Shown in pieces: positions 17,329 through 24,748 of a stretch of 64,000 nt of DNA (within the stretch, counting starts at the first letter, position 1; every line of letters begins with the position of its first letter). This DNA is from Comamonas testosteroni (lineage in GTDB: Bacteria; Pseudomonadota; Gammaproteobacteria; Burkholderiales; Burkholderiaceae_C). Below the pieces are notes generated by a model that had not been told where the DNA came from, did no database searches, and saw only the letters and a list, made by a program, of their open reading frames with translations. The position numbers were made by a program, and so were the translations under genes. The stretch is from contig CP044131.1 in NCBI GenBank assembly GCA_008727115.1, positions 2,418,001 through 2,482,000 on the forward strand, read 5' to 3'.

Positions 17329-19044
17329 TCAGGCAGAGGTGGTGACGGCATACAGCGCCATGCGCAGATCAACAATGCGGTTGAGTTGCTGCAGCACGCG
17401 CTCGTCATCCCAGGGGCGCAAGCGGGCACGCGCACGGCGGGCTTCCTGCTCGGCTTTCAGTCTGGCAATCGCTTCGGCATTGGCCTCTGCATGGGGGCCT
17501 TCAACGGGCGCTTTGGACTCAGCACTCGCAGATGGCAGATCCGCCTCAGGCACGGGCGTCCGCCACAAATCGGCAAAGCGTTGCAGCACGCTGGCGTCCA
17601 GGCGCTTTGCGCAGGCCAGCACGGCCTGGTCGGCCTGCCAGCTATGCCAGTTGCCCTGGGCCTGCTTGCCCCGCGTGGCGGTGTAGAGCGCATCGACAAT
17701 CCACTGCGAAATGACGGGCGAGAGCACGTCCACCGCGCCCATGCTGTCGTCAATGCTGTTGACCGATTCAATTAACGCGCTCTGGCCCTGCTTGCGCTGC
17801 AGGCGATCCAGCCACAGCGCTTCACGCTGCTCGGTCGTCAGTTGTTCAAGTAGCGGCGGCAGCAAGGCCTGCGCACGCGAATCGCTTTCCATGCTTTGCA
17901 GCAGCGGCAGCCAGCGCAGGTCGTGCTGGGTATCCAGCGCCCGCAGCCAGCCCTGGCGCAGCGCAGATTTCCAGTCGCTGCGGCGGCTCCAATCCCACAG
18001 TTGCTCGGGACCTTTGTCCAGCGCCTGGCGCCAGAAATCAATGGGCGCCAGCGCCACCAGCTGCTGCAGCCACCAGGATCGCTCGCCCTTCACATAGGCA
18101 GGCAATTGCAACGCAATGCCATCGCGCTCCCAGTCTTTATTGCCTTCGGTGGGCGGCTCGATCTGCCATTCCCCCTTGTCATCGCGGCTGAGCATGCTTT
18201 GCAGCCAGGCCGTAATGCGCTGGCTGTGGGCGCTGGCGGGCAAGCGGGTCAACAGCTGGGCGGCGTTTTCGCGCACTTCCTTGCTGCGGTCGGCCAGAAG
18301 TTTTTCCAGCAGCGGCTCGTCGTCCATGCTCAGGCCTGTGTGCAGGGCGGCCACCATGGGTGCGCGCTCTTTGGCATTCAACTCTTTGAGGCTCCCCTCC
18401 AGCCGCGCACGGGCCTGGGCGGGGTCGGTTTCGCGCTCCGCCTCCAGCAGGCTCACGCGCTGGGCGATGGAGCCTTCTTGCCAGATTTGCTCAGCATCGG
18501 CGCTCTCCTGAACACCTGCTGCATAAGCCCACTGCGGGTTTTGCGTGGCCAGCCAGCGACCGCGCTCGCCCAGCACGGGCAGCAGCCATTCGCGCAGTTC
18601 GGTCGATTGACGGCCCTGGTTGAGTGCGGACACCAGCAGGCCGTGCGGCAGGCGCAGGCCTGCGCTATCCAGCACGGCAAACGTAGGTGCCAGCTGGTCT
18701 TGCGGGCCTTCGGTAATGATGGCTTCGACCAGGCTTTCCAGCTGCGCATCATCTGGCGCGCGGCGCGATTCAGGTGCAGGCCTGGATGGAGCAGCCAGCG
18801 GCGCAGTCAGTTGAATCTGGCTGCCGGGCACCCAGCCTGCGCGCTCAAAAACAGCGGCAGCCGCACTGGCCCGCAAGACTTGCGCAGCGACCGATGCAGC
18901 AGGCTGCTGCAGCGCCATTTGCACTGCCTGCACCGTGGCGGGCGTGCTTACATCGGGCGTAGTCAAGATGGCGGGCACGGCCAGACGCTCAGCACCCACC
19001 AAGGCCGACTGCTGCAGCGCAGTCCATAAATTGGCTTGGCTCAT
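17329..19044 (-). CDS. DUF5691 helical-repeat protein
   Basis: 571 residues from an ATG that overlaps the stop of the SWIM gene (TGATG), so translation is probably coupled. An upstream in-frame extension reads through the end of the SWIM gene and is rejected. The protein is Leu/Ala-rich helical. A typical HEAT-like unit is visible (LLADRSKEVRENAAQLLTRL), which suggests an alpha-solenoid scaffold. No catalytic motif is seen. The C-terminal 50 residues contain a charged ARLKAEQEARRARARLRPW helix. It is known only as a family that occurs next to SWIM and MoxR/VWA genes. I infer a scaffold or client-adaptor role. Confidence 0.7.
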   Translation of the reverse strand: MSQANLWTALQQSALVGAERLAVPAILTTPDVSTPATVQAVQMALQQPAASVAAQVLRASAAAAVFERAGWVPGSQIQLTAPLAAPSRPAPESRRAPDDAQLESLVEAIITEGPQDQLAPTFAVLDSAGLRLPHGLLVSALNQGRQSTELREWLLPVLGERGRWLATQNPQWAYAAGVQESADAEQIWQEGSIAQRVSLLEAERETDPAQARARLEGSLKELNAKERAPMVAALHTGLSMDDEPLLEKLLADRSKEVRENAAQLLTRLPASAHSQRITAWLQSMLSRDDKGEWQIEPPTEGNKDWERDGIALQLPAYVKGERSWWLQQLVALAPIDFWRQALDKGPEQLWDWSRRSDWKSALRQGWLRALDTQHDLRWLPLLQSMESDSRAQALLPPLLEQLTTEQREALWLDRLQRKQGQSALIESVNSIDDSMGAVDVLSPVISQWIVDALYTATRGKQAQGNWHSWQADQAVLACAKRLDASVLQRFADLWRTPVPEADLPSASAESKAPVEGPHAEANAEAIARLKAEQEARRARARLRPWDDERVLQQLNRIVDLRMALYAVTTSA

Positions 19045-20456
19045 CACAGCTCTCCCAGGTTTTGCCAGATGCAGGACAAGGCACCGCCCTGCTCTGCGGC
19101 TTGCCAAGCGCTCAGCAAGCGCCAGCGGCCAATCTGCGGGCCAGCCCCCCATTCGCCAAACAGGGCCACGGGCGCTCCGCCCGTCAGCGCCAGCAGGCGC
19201 CAGGCTTCGGCGTCTTGAATCACCACGGGCACGGGTGCCATATTGGTGACCATATCGGCAGTTTTCGGCCATGTCGCGTACCACTGGCCATCGACAAAGT
19301 TCAGCCCCGCATTGGCGCACCACAGCGGCTGCGTGGACTGCAAGGGGTTAGCGACAATGCGCTGGCTCAGTTGCTGCAGGGCATCGCCCAGCACGTCAGC
19401 ATGTAGAACCGCATCGGTATCCAGCAATTGCATATCGCCACCGGCCAGCGCGCGCAATGCAGCGCGGCCGGGGTAGAAATGCAGGCTGCCGCTGTAGCTG
19501 GCGCCTTGCACCCAAGCCGAATCAAAACCGCGCCCGCCTTGGGCATAGTCCAACAGCAGCACCATGCGCCCACTTTGCAGGCCTTGCAACCAGACATGGC
19601 GCTCCAGCAAGCGGCCTTCGCGCTCTATCAGGCGTATGCCCGCCACGCGCCATTGGTCGCTCACCGGCTCACCCTGCGCCTGCACCTCAGCCTTATCCAG
19701 CGGCCAGCCCAGGGCGGCCATTACATCGGCTTTGACATCGGCGGGCAAAGATTCGCGGCGCTCTACCGCATCCACCAGCAATTGCCAGTGGCCCAGTTGC
19801 ACCAGCAAATCACGCGCCCATTGTGGGTGGCTGTCCACCAGCTCCCACGCTTCCTTGATGCGGGCGGCCATGCCGGTGGCCTGCGCATCCACCATGCGCG
19901 CAGCCATGGTGTGCCAGTGCTGGCGCGCCTTGGCATCGCCCGACTGGTTGGCCAGGCCCGTACGCACCATGTCCTGCATCCACAGCGACAGCTCTTGCAT
20001 GCCCGCAGCCACCTTGTCCCAGCGCTTGTCGTCACGCTTGGCTTGCTGCTTGGCCAGCACCTCGGGGTCGGGCGGCGGCGCTGCGGCAATGGCTGCAGCC
20101 TTGGCCTCTTTTTTCTCGGCTTTTTCCTGGCGGCCACCCAGCCAGGCATTGACCCACTCGGGCGGCTCGCCGCCTTCGGCCACCTGGCCTGCAGCGCGCA
20201 ACAGCATCAGCGCCAGGCCATGCTTGCAGGGGAACTTGCGGCTGGGACAGGAGCATTTGAAGGCGGGGCCGCTCAGGTCAACCTGCGTTTGATAGGGCTT
20301 GGAGCCGCTGCCCTGGCACTCGCCCCAGACCGCGACATCGTTGCCCCCCGTGGTCGGCCACTTGCTGATAGATTGCAGCCCTTTGGCGGCTTTGGAAGAA
20401 GCAGCGTCGGGCGACAAGGCCAGCACTTCTGCTTCTGTAGCTAACACACGCGACAC
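19044..20456 (-). CDS. SWIM zinc-finger protein, first gene of the operon
   Basis: 470 residues from a GTG start preceded by a GGGGGATGAG ribosome site. The SWIM zinc finger is FKCSCPSRKFPCKH, with ligands Cys68, Cys70, Cys77 and His79. SWIM domains bind DNA or protein partners. A Lys/Glu/Ala-rich linker (about 120-150) precedes a long helical region; the C-terminal half has mixed strands and no motif that I recognise. It leads the five-gene operon SWIM, DUF5691, MoxR, DUF5682, VWA. The finger could recruit the ATPase module to nucleic acid or to a protein target, but nothing here decides between these. Confidence 0.8.
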   Translation of the reverse strand: MSRVLATEAEVLALSPDAASSKAAKGLQSISKWPTTGGNDVAVWGECQGSGSKPYQTQVDLSGPAFKCSCPSRKFPCKHGLALMLLRAAGQVAEGGEPPEWVNAWLGGRQEKAEKKEAKAAAIAAAPPPDPEVLAKQQAKRDDKRWDKVAAGMQELSLWMQDMVRTGLANQSGDAKARQHWHTMAARMVDAQATGMAARIKEAWELVDSHPQWARDLLVQLGHWQLLVDAVERRESLPADVKADVMAALGWPLDKAEVQAQGEPVSDQWRVAGIRLIEREGRLLERHVWLQGLQSGRMVLLLDYAQGGRGFDSAWVQGASYSGSLHFYPGRAALRALAGGDMQLLDTDAVLHADVLGDALQQLSQRIVANPLQSTQPLWCANAGLNFVDGQWYATWPKTADMVTNMAPVPVVIQDAEAWRLLALTGGAPVALFGEWGAGPQIGRWRLLSAWQAAEQGGALSCIWQNLGEL

Positions 20457-20614
20457 CTCATCCCCCGTTCGTTCGCTGGAAACAGATCACGGACGCCGCG
20501 TGCAATATGTTCTGCACTGCCCAACGAGCCGCAACCTCAGCCGCGCAGACTATCATCGAATACACGCTGCAAAATGTAACAACACTCACACACTCTGACT
20601 GGATCAACAAAGAG

Positions 20615-20751
20615 TTATTGAATGGCATAAATCATCAAAATATTTTCTTGTGGAAATATTTCATATTTCTTGATTCTAAAAATCCATTCATCAAATCGCA
20701 GATATTCCTCAAATCCGTCTTCACTGGGACGAATCAACTTCAGGATTCACG
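20615..20751 (-). pseudogene. 3' part of an 80-codon gene split by the ISL3 element
   Basis: On the minus strand this reads (I)LKLIRPSEDGFEEYL, then RFDEWIFRIKKYEIFPQENI and a short end at a TAA. Joined to the fragment at 22217-22329 it gives one continuous frame across the insertion. One A of the presumed target duplication is missing on this side. I do not recognise the protein family. Base composition is AT-rich compared with the flanking chromosome, which suggests acquired DNA. Confidence 0.75.
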
Positions 20752-22216
20752 GGTCCTTCGTCATTTCGTGTGGAACACAACACTCACAATGCTCCCCTGG
20801 TTGTTGAGCCCGGTGGGCATGTGTGCAGGCCGCTGGCCGGCCTGTGCACATGTCCACGAGGCGTGTTTGATCAGGAGGATGAGTCCATGGGCATTGCCGT
20901 AGAAGCTCTGTTCACCAGCGCGCTGGGCTTGCAGCCGCCGTGGGTCGTCGATGACGTCAGGCTCGACACCGCCAAGCGGCGTATCGACTTCGAGATCGGC
21001 TGCCACACCAGCAGGCTCGCCTGCCCGGCATGCGGTGCGGCCACGCAACCGGTGCACGACCGGCTGCGCCGATCCTGGCGGCACCTGGACTTCTTCCAGT
21101 TCGAGGCCTGGCTGCACTGCGACGTGCCGCGCGTGGCCTGCGGTGCCTGCGGCAAGACCACGCAGGTGGCCGTGCCCTGGGCGCGTCCGGGCTCGGGCTT
21201 CACCGCGGCGTTCGAAGCGCTGGCGCTGACCTTGTGCCTGGACCTGCCGGTGCGCCAGGCCGCCGAGTTGCTGCGCTGCAAGGACAAGCGGCTGTGGCGG
21301 CGCATCGAGTTCTACGTCGCGCAGGCGCGTGCGCTGGAAGACTTCGCCGGCGTGCGCACGGTGGGCATCGACGAGACCAGCCTGCGGCGCGGGCAGCACT
21401 ACATCACCGTCGTGCACGACCTGGATCGCAAGCGGCTGCTGTTCGCCACCGAGGGGCGCGAGCACCGCACGGTGGTGGAGTTCGCCGAGGATCTGAAGGC
21501 CCATGGCGGCGATCCCGCCCAGGTGCGGCACGTGTGCATGGACATGAGCGCAGCCTACGCCAAGGGCGTGGCGCTGGCGCTGCCCGAGGCGCAGATCAGC
21601 TACGACCGCTTTCACGTCGTCTCGATGGCCATCGATGCGATGGACCAGGTGCGCCGCGCGGAGATGGCCACCGACGCGCAGGCGGTGCGAGCCGCGCTGG
21701 GCGCTGGCGGCCGCAAGACGCTCAGGCAGCTGCTGTGGGGCATGCGGCGCAACCCCAGCACCTGGAGCGCCCGCCAGCTCGATGCCATGCACTGGCTGCA
21801 GCGCTCGACGCTCAAGAGCGCGCGGGCGTGGCGGCTGAAGATGGCGCTGCGCGCGGTGTACGCACGGGCCACAGCGCACAACAGCATCGAACAGGCCGCA
21901 TCCGACCTCAGGGCCTGGCTGAGCTGGGCGCGGCGCTGTCGGCTCGAGCCGTTCAAGAAGCTGGCCGCCACGCTCAAGGAGCGGTTCGACGCGGTGGTGC
22001 GCGGCATGGTCGATCACCGCAGCAACGCCTTCGTCGAGGCGATGAACGGGCTGCTGCAGCAGGCCAAGCGCGCCGCGCGCGGCTTCAGGACGAGCCAGAA
22101 CTTCATCGCCATCGCCTACCTGCGCATGTCCAAGCTCAAGCACCTGCCGGCCAGTCCGTTCGCGCCAGCCATGCCGACATGACGCGAAGCGTTTCCACAC
22201 AAAACGGCATAGAGCC
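20752..22216 (+). mobile_element. ISL3-family insertion sequence (1465 bp)
   Basis: The ends form an imperfect 24-bp inverted repeat. The left end reads GGTCCTTCGTCATTTCG and the right end (inverted) GGCTCTATGCCGTTTTG; both continue TGTGGAA, and about 16 of 24 positions match. The flanking 8-mers GATTCACG and ATTTCACG share TTCACG and look like an 8-bp target duplication with one lost base. The element carries one transposase gene and interrupts an 80-codon gene. Confidence 0.8.
20887..22182 (+). CDS. tnp: ISL3-family transposase
   Basis: 431 residues from an ATG preceded by AGGAGGATG. An upstream in-frame ATG would add 39 residues over the IS end and is rejected. The N-terminal zinc finger has CPAC and CGAC pairs typical of ISL3 transposases. 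It is followed by the DDE core: Asp in VGIDETS, Asp in VCMDMSAAY, and Glu in NAFVEAMNGLLQQAKRAARG. The frame is intact with no stop or shift, so the element may still be active. Confidence 0.92.
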   Translation: MGIAVEALFTSALGLQPPWVVDDVRLDTAKRRIDFEIGCHTSRLACPACGAATQPVHDRLRRSWRHLDFFQFEAWLHCDVPRVACGACGKTTQVAVPWARPGSGFTAAFEALALTLCLDLPVRQAAELLRCKDKRLWRRIEFYVAQARALEDFAGVRTVGIDETSLRRGQHYITVVHDLDRKRLLFATEGREHRTVVEFAEDLKAHGGDPAQVRHVCMDMSAAYAKGVALALPEAQISYDRFHVVSMAIDAMDQVRRAEMATDAQAVRAALGAGGRKTLRQLLWGMRRNPSTWSARQLDAMHWLQRSTLKSARAWRLKMALRAVYARATAHNSIEQAASDLRAWLSWARRCRLEPFKKLAATLKERFDAVVRGMVDHRSNAFVEAMNGLLQQAKRAARGFRTSQNFIAIAYLRMSKLKHLPASPFAPAMPT

Positions 22217-22329
22217 ATTTCACGAGGCTTCATGCTGGTCTCCTCAATACGCCCTTGATGATTCGTGAATTGAACCTTTACTTTGCAGCCGCCGCGCTCA
22301 AACAGCGTCAGATATTCTTTGACCACCAT
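22217..22329 (-). pseudogene. 5' part of the 80-codon gene split by the ISL3 element
   Basis: The frame starts at an ATG with GGAGGGCGGT just upstream and reads MVVKEYLTLFERGGCKVKV, then continues to ETSMKPREI before it hits the ISL3 end. The remainder lies at 20615-20751. The whole product would be about 80 residues, charged, without signal peptide or membrane segment. It was originally divergent from the WYL regulator gene, about 205 bp away once the IS30 element is removed. Confidence 0.75.
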
Positions 22330-22422
22330 ACCGCCCTCCTGCTGAAGCAGCATCGTAAGCCTGCCTGCTGACAGGTGGTGACACCCAAACAATCAGTTTT
22401 AATAAATGATTGATTATTGAAT

Positions 22423-23544
22423 GGCGGATTCAAATGTGAAGTGCAACACCCTTGAATTCAATGGATGAGGGTGGAGTGCTGGGGAGAGTTGATCAGTAGC
22501 TCTCGATAAACCGACAGCGGTGATCGTACCCCAAGGCCCTTGCGAGGGCGGTTGTTGATTTCATCAGCAATCGCATCGAGTTGCTCTTGGCTGTAGATGC
22601 TCAGATCCATGCCTTTGGGCAGGTACTGGCGCACCAAGCCATTCATGTTCTCGTTGGAGCCACGCTGCCACGGGCTGTGTGGGTCACAGAAGTACACCGC
22701 CACGCCCGTGTTGGCGGTCAATTGCTTGTGTAGCGCCATCTCCTTGCCCTGGTCGTACGTCATGCTTTGGCGCATGGGCTGCGCAATGCCCAGCAGCTTA
22801 TCTGTAAAGGCTTGCATGACATTGGCTGCACTGGCTGGTTTGAACGCAGGCAACTTGACCAGCATGAGCAGTCGGCTGGTGCGCTCGACCAAGGTGCCTA
22901 CGGCACTTGCATTGCCAGCACCCTTGATGAGGTCACCTTCCCAATGCCCTGGGAACTGCCGATCCTCAACTTCAGGCGGACGTACGTGGATGCTGAGCAT
23001 GTCTGGGATCTGTCCACGACGATCCTGTCCTTTGCTACGGGGCAGCCGTTTGTTGTGAGCATGGCGCAAAGTGGCAATCAATTCCTTGCGCAACTCACCC
23101 ACGGGCTGGGCATAGATGCAGTTGTAGATGGTTTCGTGCGACACGCGTAGCTCATGGCCTTTGGGGTACAGGCGTGCAAGTGTCAGCGCAATTTGCTCTG
23201 GTGACCAACGCAAACGCAAGAAATGCAATACCAAGAACCACAAGATCCCTTGTGAATGAAGCTTGGGATCAGATCTTGTGCTGCGTCTTCTGTAAAGCCA
23301 CTGCTGTTGCGCTTGCCTGCTGGCATATCCATCGCTGGATACTGAGTTGCGAGCAATCTCACGGCTGACGGTGCTGGCACTGCGCCCTAGCAAACGCGCA
23401 ATGCTGCGTACGCTATGACGCTGCAGCAGCAAACTGGCTATGGTGACTCTGTCTTCTGGTTGAAGTTGGCGATAGGACGAACGACTTGCTGACATCTGCT
23501 GACCTTAACGGTTGCAGGTGTTGCACTTCACATTTGAATCCGCC
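22423..23544 (-). mobile_element. IS30-family insertion sequence (1122 bp)
   Basis: A perfect 28-bp terminal inverted repeat (GGCGGATTCAAATGTGAAGT, then GCAACACC) is present at both ends, flanked by the 3-bp direct repeat AAT. This is typical of IS30. It carries one intact transposase and sits in the upstream region of the WYL regulator gene. Confidence 0.93.
22458..23495 (-). CDS. tnp: IS30-family transposase
   Basis: 345 residues. The N-terminal helix-turn-helix is VRSIARLLGRSASTVSREI. The DDE core shows Asp in GHWEGDLIKG, Asp in TYDQGKEM, and Glu in RGSNENMNGLVRQYLPKG, all hallmarks of IS30 transposases. The gene is intact and ends close to the left IS terminus. Transposases of this family often prefer palindromic targets; the present insertion lies between the arms of an imperfect dyad. 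Confidence 0.93.
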   Translation of the reverse strand: MSASRSSYRQLQPEDRVTIASLLLQRHSVRSIARLLGRSASTVSREIARNSVSSDGYASRQAQQQWLYRRRSTRSDPKLHSQGILWFLVLHFLRLRWSPEQIALTLARLYPKGHELRVSHETIYNCIYAQPVGELRKELIATLRHAHNKRLPRSKGQDRRGQIPDMLSIHVRPPEVEDRQFPGHWEGDLIKGAGNASAVGTLVERTSRLLMLVKLPAFKPASAANVMQAFTDKLLGIAQPMRQSMTYDQGKEMALHKQLTANTGVAVYFCDPHSPWQRGSNENMNGLVRQYLPKGMDLSIYSQEQLDAIADEINNRPRKGLGVRSPLSVYRELLINSPQHSTLIH

Positions 23545-23658
23545 AATTGAATGGTTTTGAGATAATCATGAATCAATGATTAATAAAGCAATATCTCAAA
23601 TTCTCTTCAATCAATTTAAAACCAGCTTATACTTTATTTGAAAATTTTTCAAAATAAT
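23545..23658 (+). promoter_or_regulatory. remaining AT-rich promoter region of the WYL regulator gene
   Basis: About 114 bp of AT-rich sequence remain between the IS30 element and the WYL gene. The stretch AATCAATGATTAATAAA at 23571-23587 is an imperfect inverted match to TTTAATAAATGATTGATT at 22398-22415 on the other side of the IS. Before insertion these lay roughly 50 bp apart, so the IS may have split an operator. Confidence 0.4.
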
Positions 23659-24573
23659 ATGACCTCTGAAAATACCCAGAAGCTGGCAAAACGCCTGACA
23701 GAAATCATTCAGCGGCTCTACGCGGGCGAGCAATTGCAGCGCACGGCCCTGGCACAGGAGTTCGATGTCAGCGAGCGCACCATCTTTCGCGACCTCAGCC
23801 GCCTGGATGAATGGGTACAAAGCAATGCCGATGGCCGCTACCAGCTCAAGCCCCATCTGCAGCCGCGCCTGCAGCTCAAGCAGCTGGAAGCCGTGCTGGC
23901 CTTGCTCGATATTCAGGAGCAACTGCCCGGCGATACCCTTCGGCGGCTGACCCAGTGGGCGGAGACTCCTGGCGACGAGCAAAGCTATCTGTTTCGCGGC
24001 CCGTTCTCGGAGATGGAAGGCATCCATCGCCAGGACTTTGACAGGCTGGAAGAAGCGGTGCGCACCCGCCATGTCTGCCATCTGCGCCACCGAGGCAAGG
24101 CCAGAACGCTGGCACCCTACAAGCTCATCAACCAGCAGGGCATCTGGTATCTGGCCGCCGCCGAAAACGATCAACTCAAGGCGTTTGCGCTGTCGCAATG
24201 CAGCCATGTGCTGAGAACCGAAGAGATGTTCGAGCCGCGCATGGACTTCATGCAGGAGATCGAAAGCAGCGACAGCATCTGGTTTGGCCCCAAGACCCGC
24301 GTCACCTTGCATGTCTCGGGTCTGGCCATGGAGTATTTCAAGCGCCGCCAGCAGGTGCCGCAGCAAGCCATTCTCAGAGAGCACAGCAGTTATCTCGAGG
24401 TCAGCACCCAGGTCAGCCATGCCGAGCAGCTGCTGCCTACGCTGCGCTACTGGATTCCGCATGTGCGCATCGTTGACCACCCCGGTTTTACCAAGGCTTT
24501 GAACAGCAGCCTGCTGCAGTATCTGGATGCCCCAACGGAGACTGAAAGCAGCGCAGCTTTATCTGCCTTATAA
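23659..24573 (+). CDS. WYL-domain transcriptional regulator
   Basis: 304 residues from ATG (MTSENTQKL); a TTG seven codons upstream has no better support. The N-terminal DeoR-like winged helix is LAQEFDVSERTIFRDLSRL. The middle has the WYL domain with its signature GIWYLAA and a preceding conserved Tyr in LAPYKLINQQG. The C-terminal part is a WCX-like extension. WYL regulators sense small ligands such as nucleotides and often control DNA-damage or phage-defence genes. Its natural target is unknown. The adjacent divergent gene is broken by ISL3, and its own promoter region carries an IS30 insertion, so present regulation is probably altered. Confidence 0.85.
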   Translation: MTSENTQKLAKRLTEIIQRLYAGEQLQRTALAQEFDVSERTIFRDLSRLDEWVQSNADGRYQLKPHLQPRLQLKQLEAVLALLDIQEQLPGDTLRRLTQWAETPGDEQSYLFRGPFSEMEGIHRQDFDRLEEAVRTRHVCHLRHRGKARTLAPYKLINQQGIWYLAAAENDQLKAFALSQCSHVLRTEEMFEPRMDFMQEIESSDSIWFGPKTRVTLHVSGLAMEYFKRRQQVPQQAILREHSSYLEVSTQVSHAEQLLPTLRYWIPHVRIVDHPGFTKALNSSLLQYLDAPTETESSAALSAL

Positions 24574-24677
24574 AAACAGGAGCTGCCTGCGCCTGACTAC
24601 AAAGCATTTCCCATAGAAAAGTATAGGAAAACCTTATTCATTAAGCGCAAGAAGCTATTCTTTTTACTGCTCTTCAC

Positions 24678-24711
24678 GAAAAAAGGCTCTGCAGATGCAG
24701 AGCCTTTTTTA
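24678..24711. terminator. bidirectional terminator between the WYL gene and purL
   Basis: AAAAAAGGCTCTGC pairs with GCAGAGCCTTTTTT around a four-base loop. With A- and T-tracts on both sides it serves both convergent genes. Confidence 0.9.
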
Positions 24712-24748
24712 TTGACAGATCAAGCCCCTTGCGGAACTCAAGCGGTCA

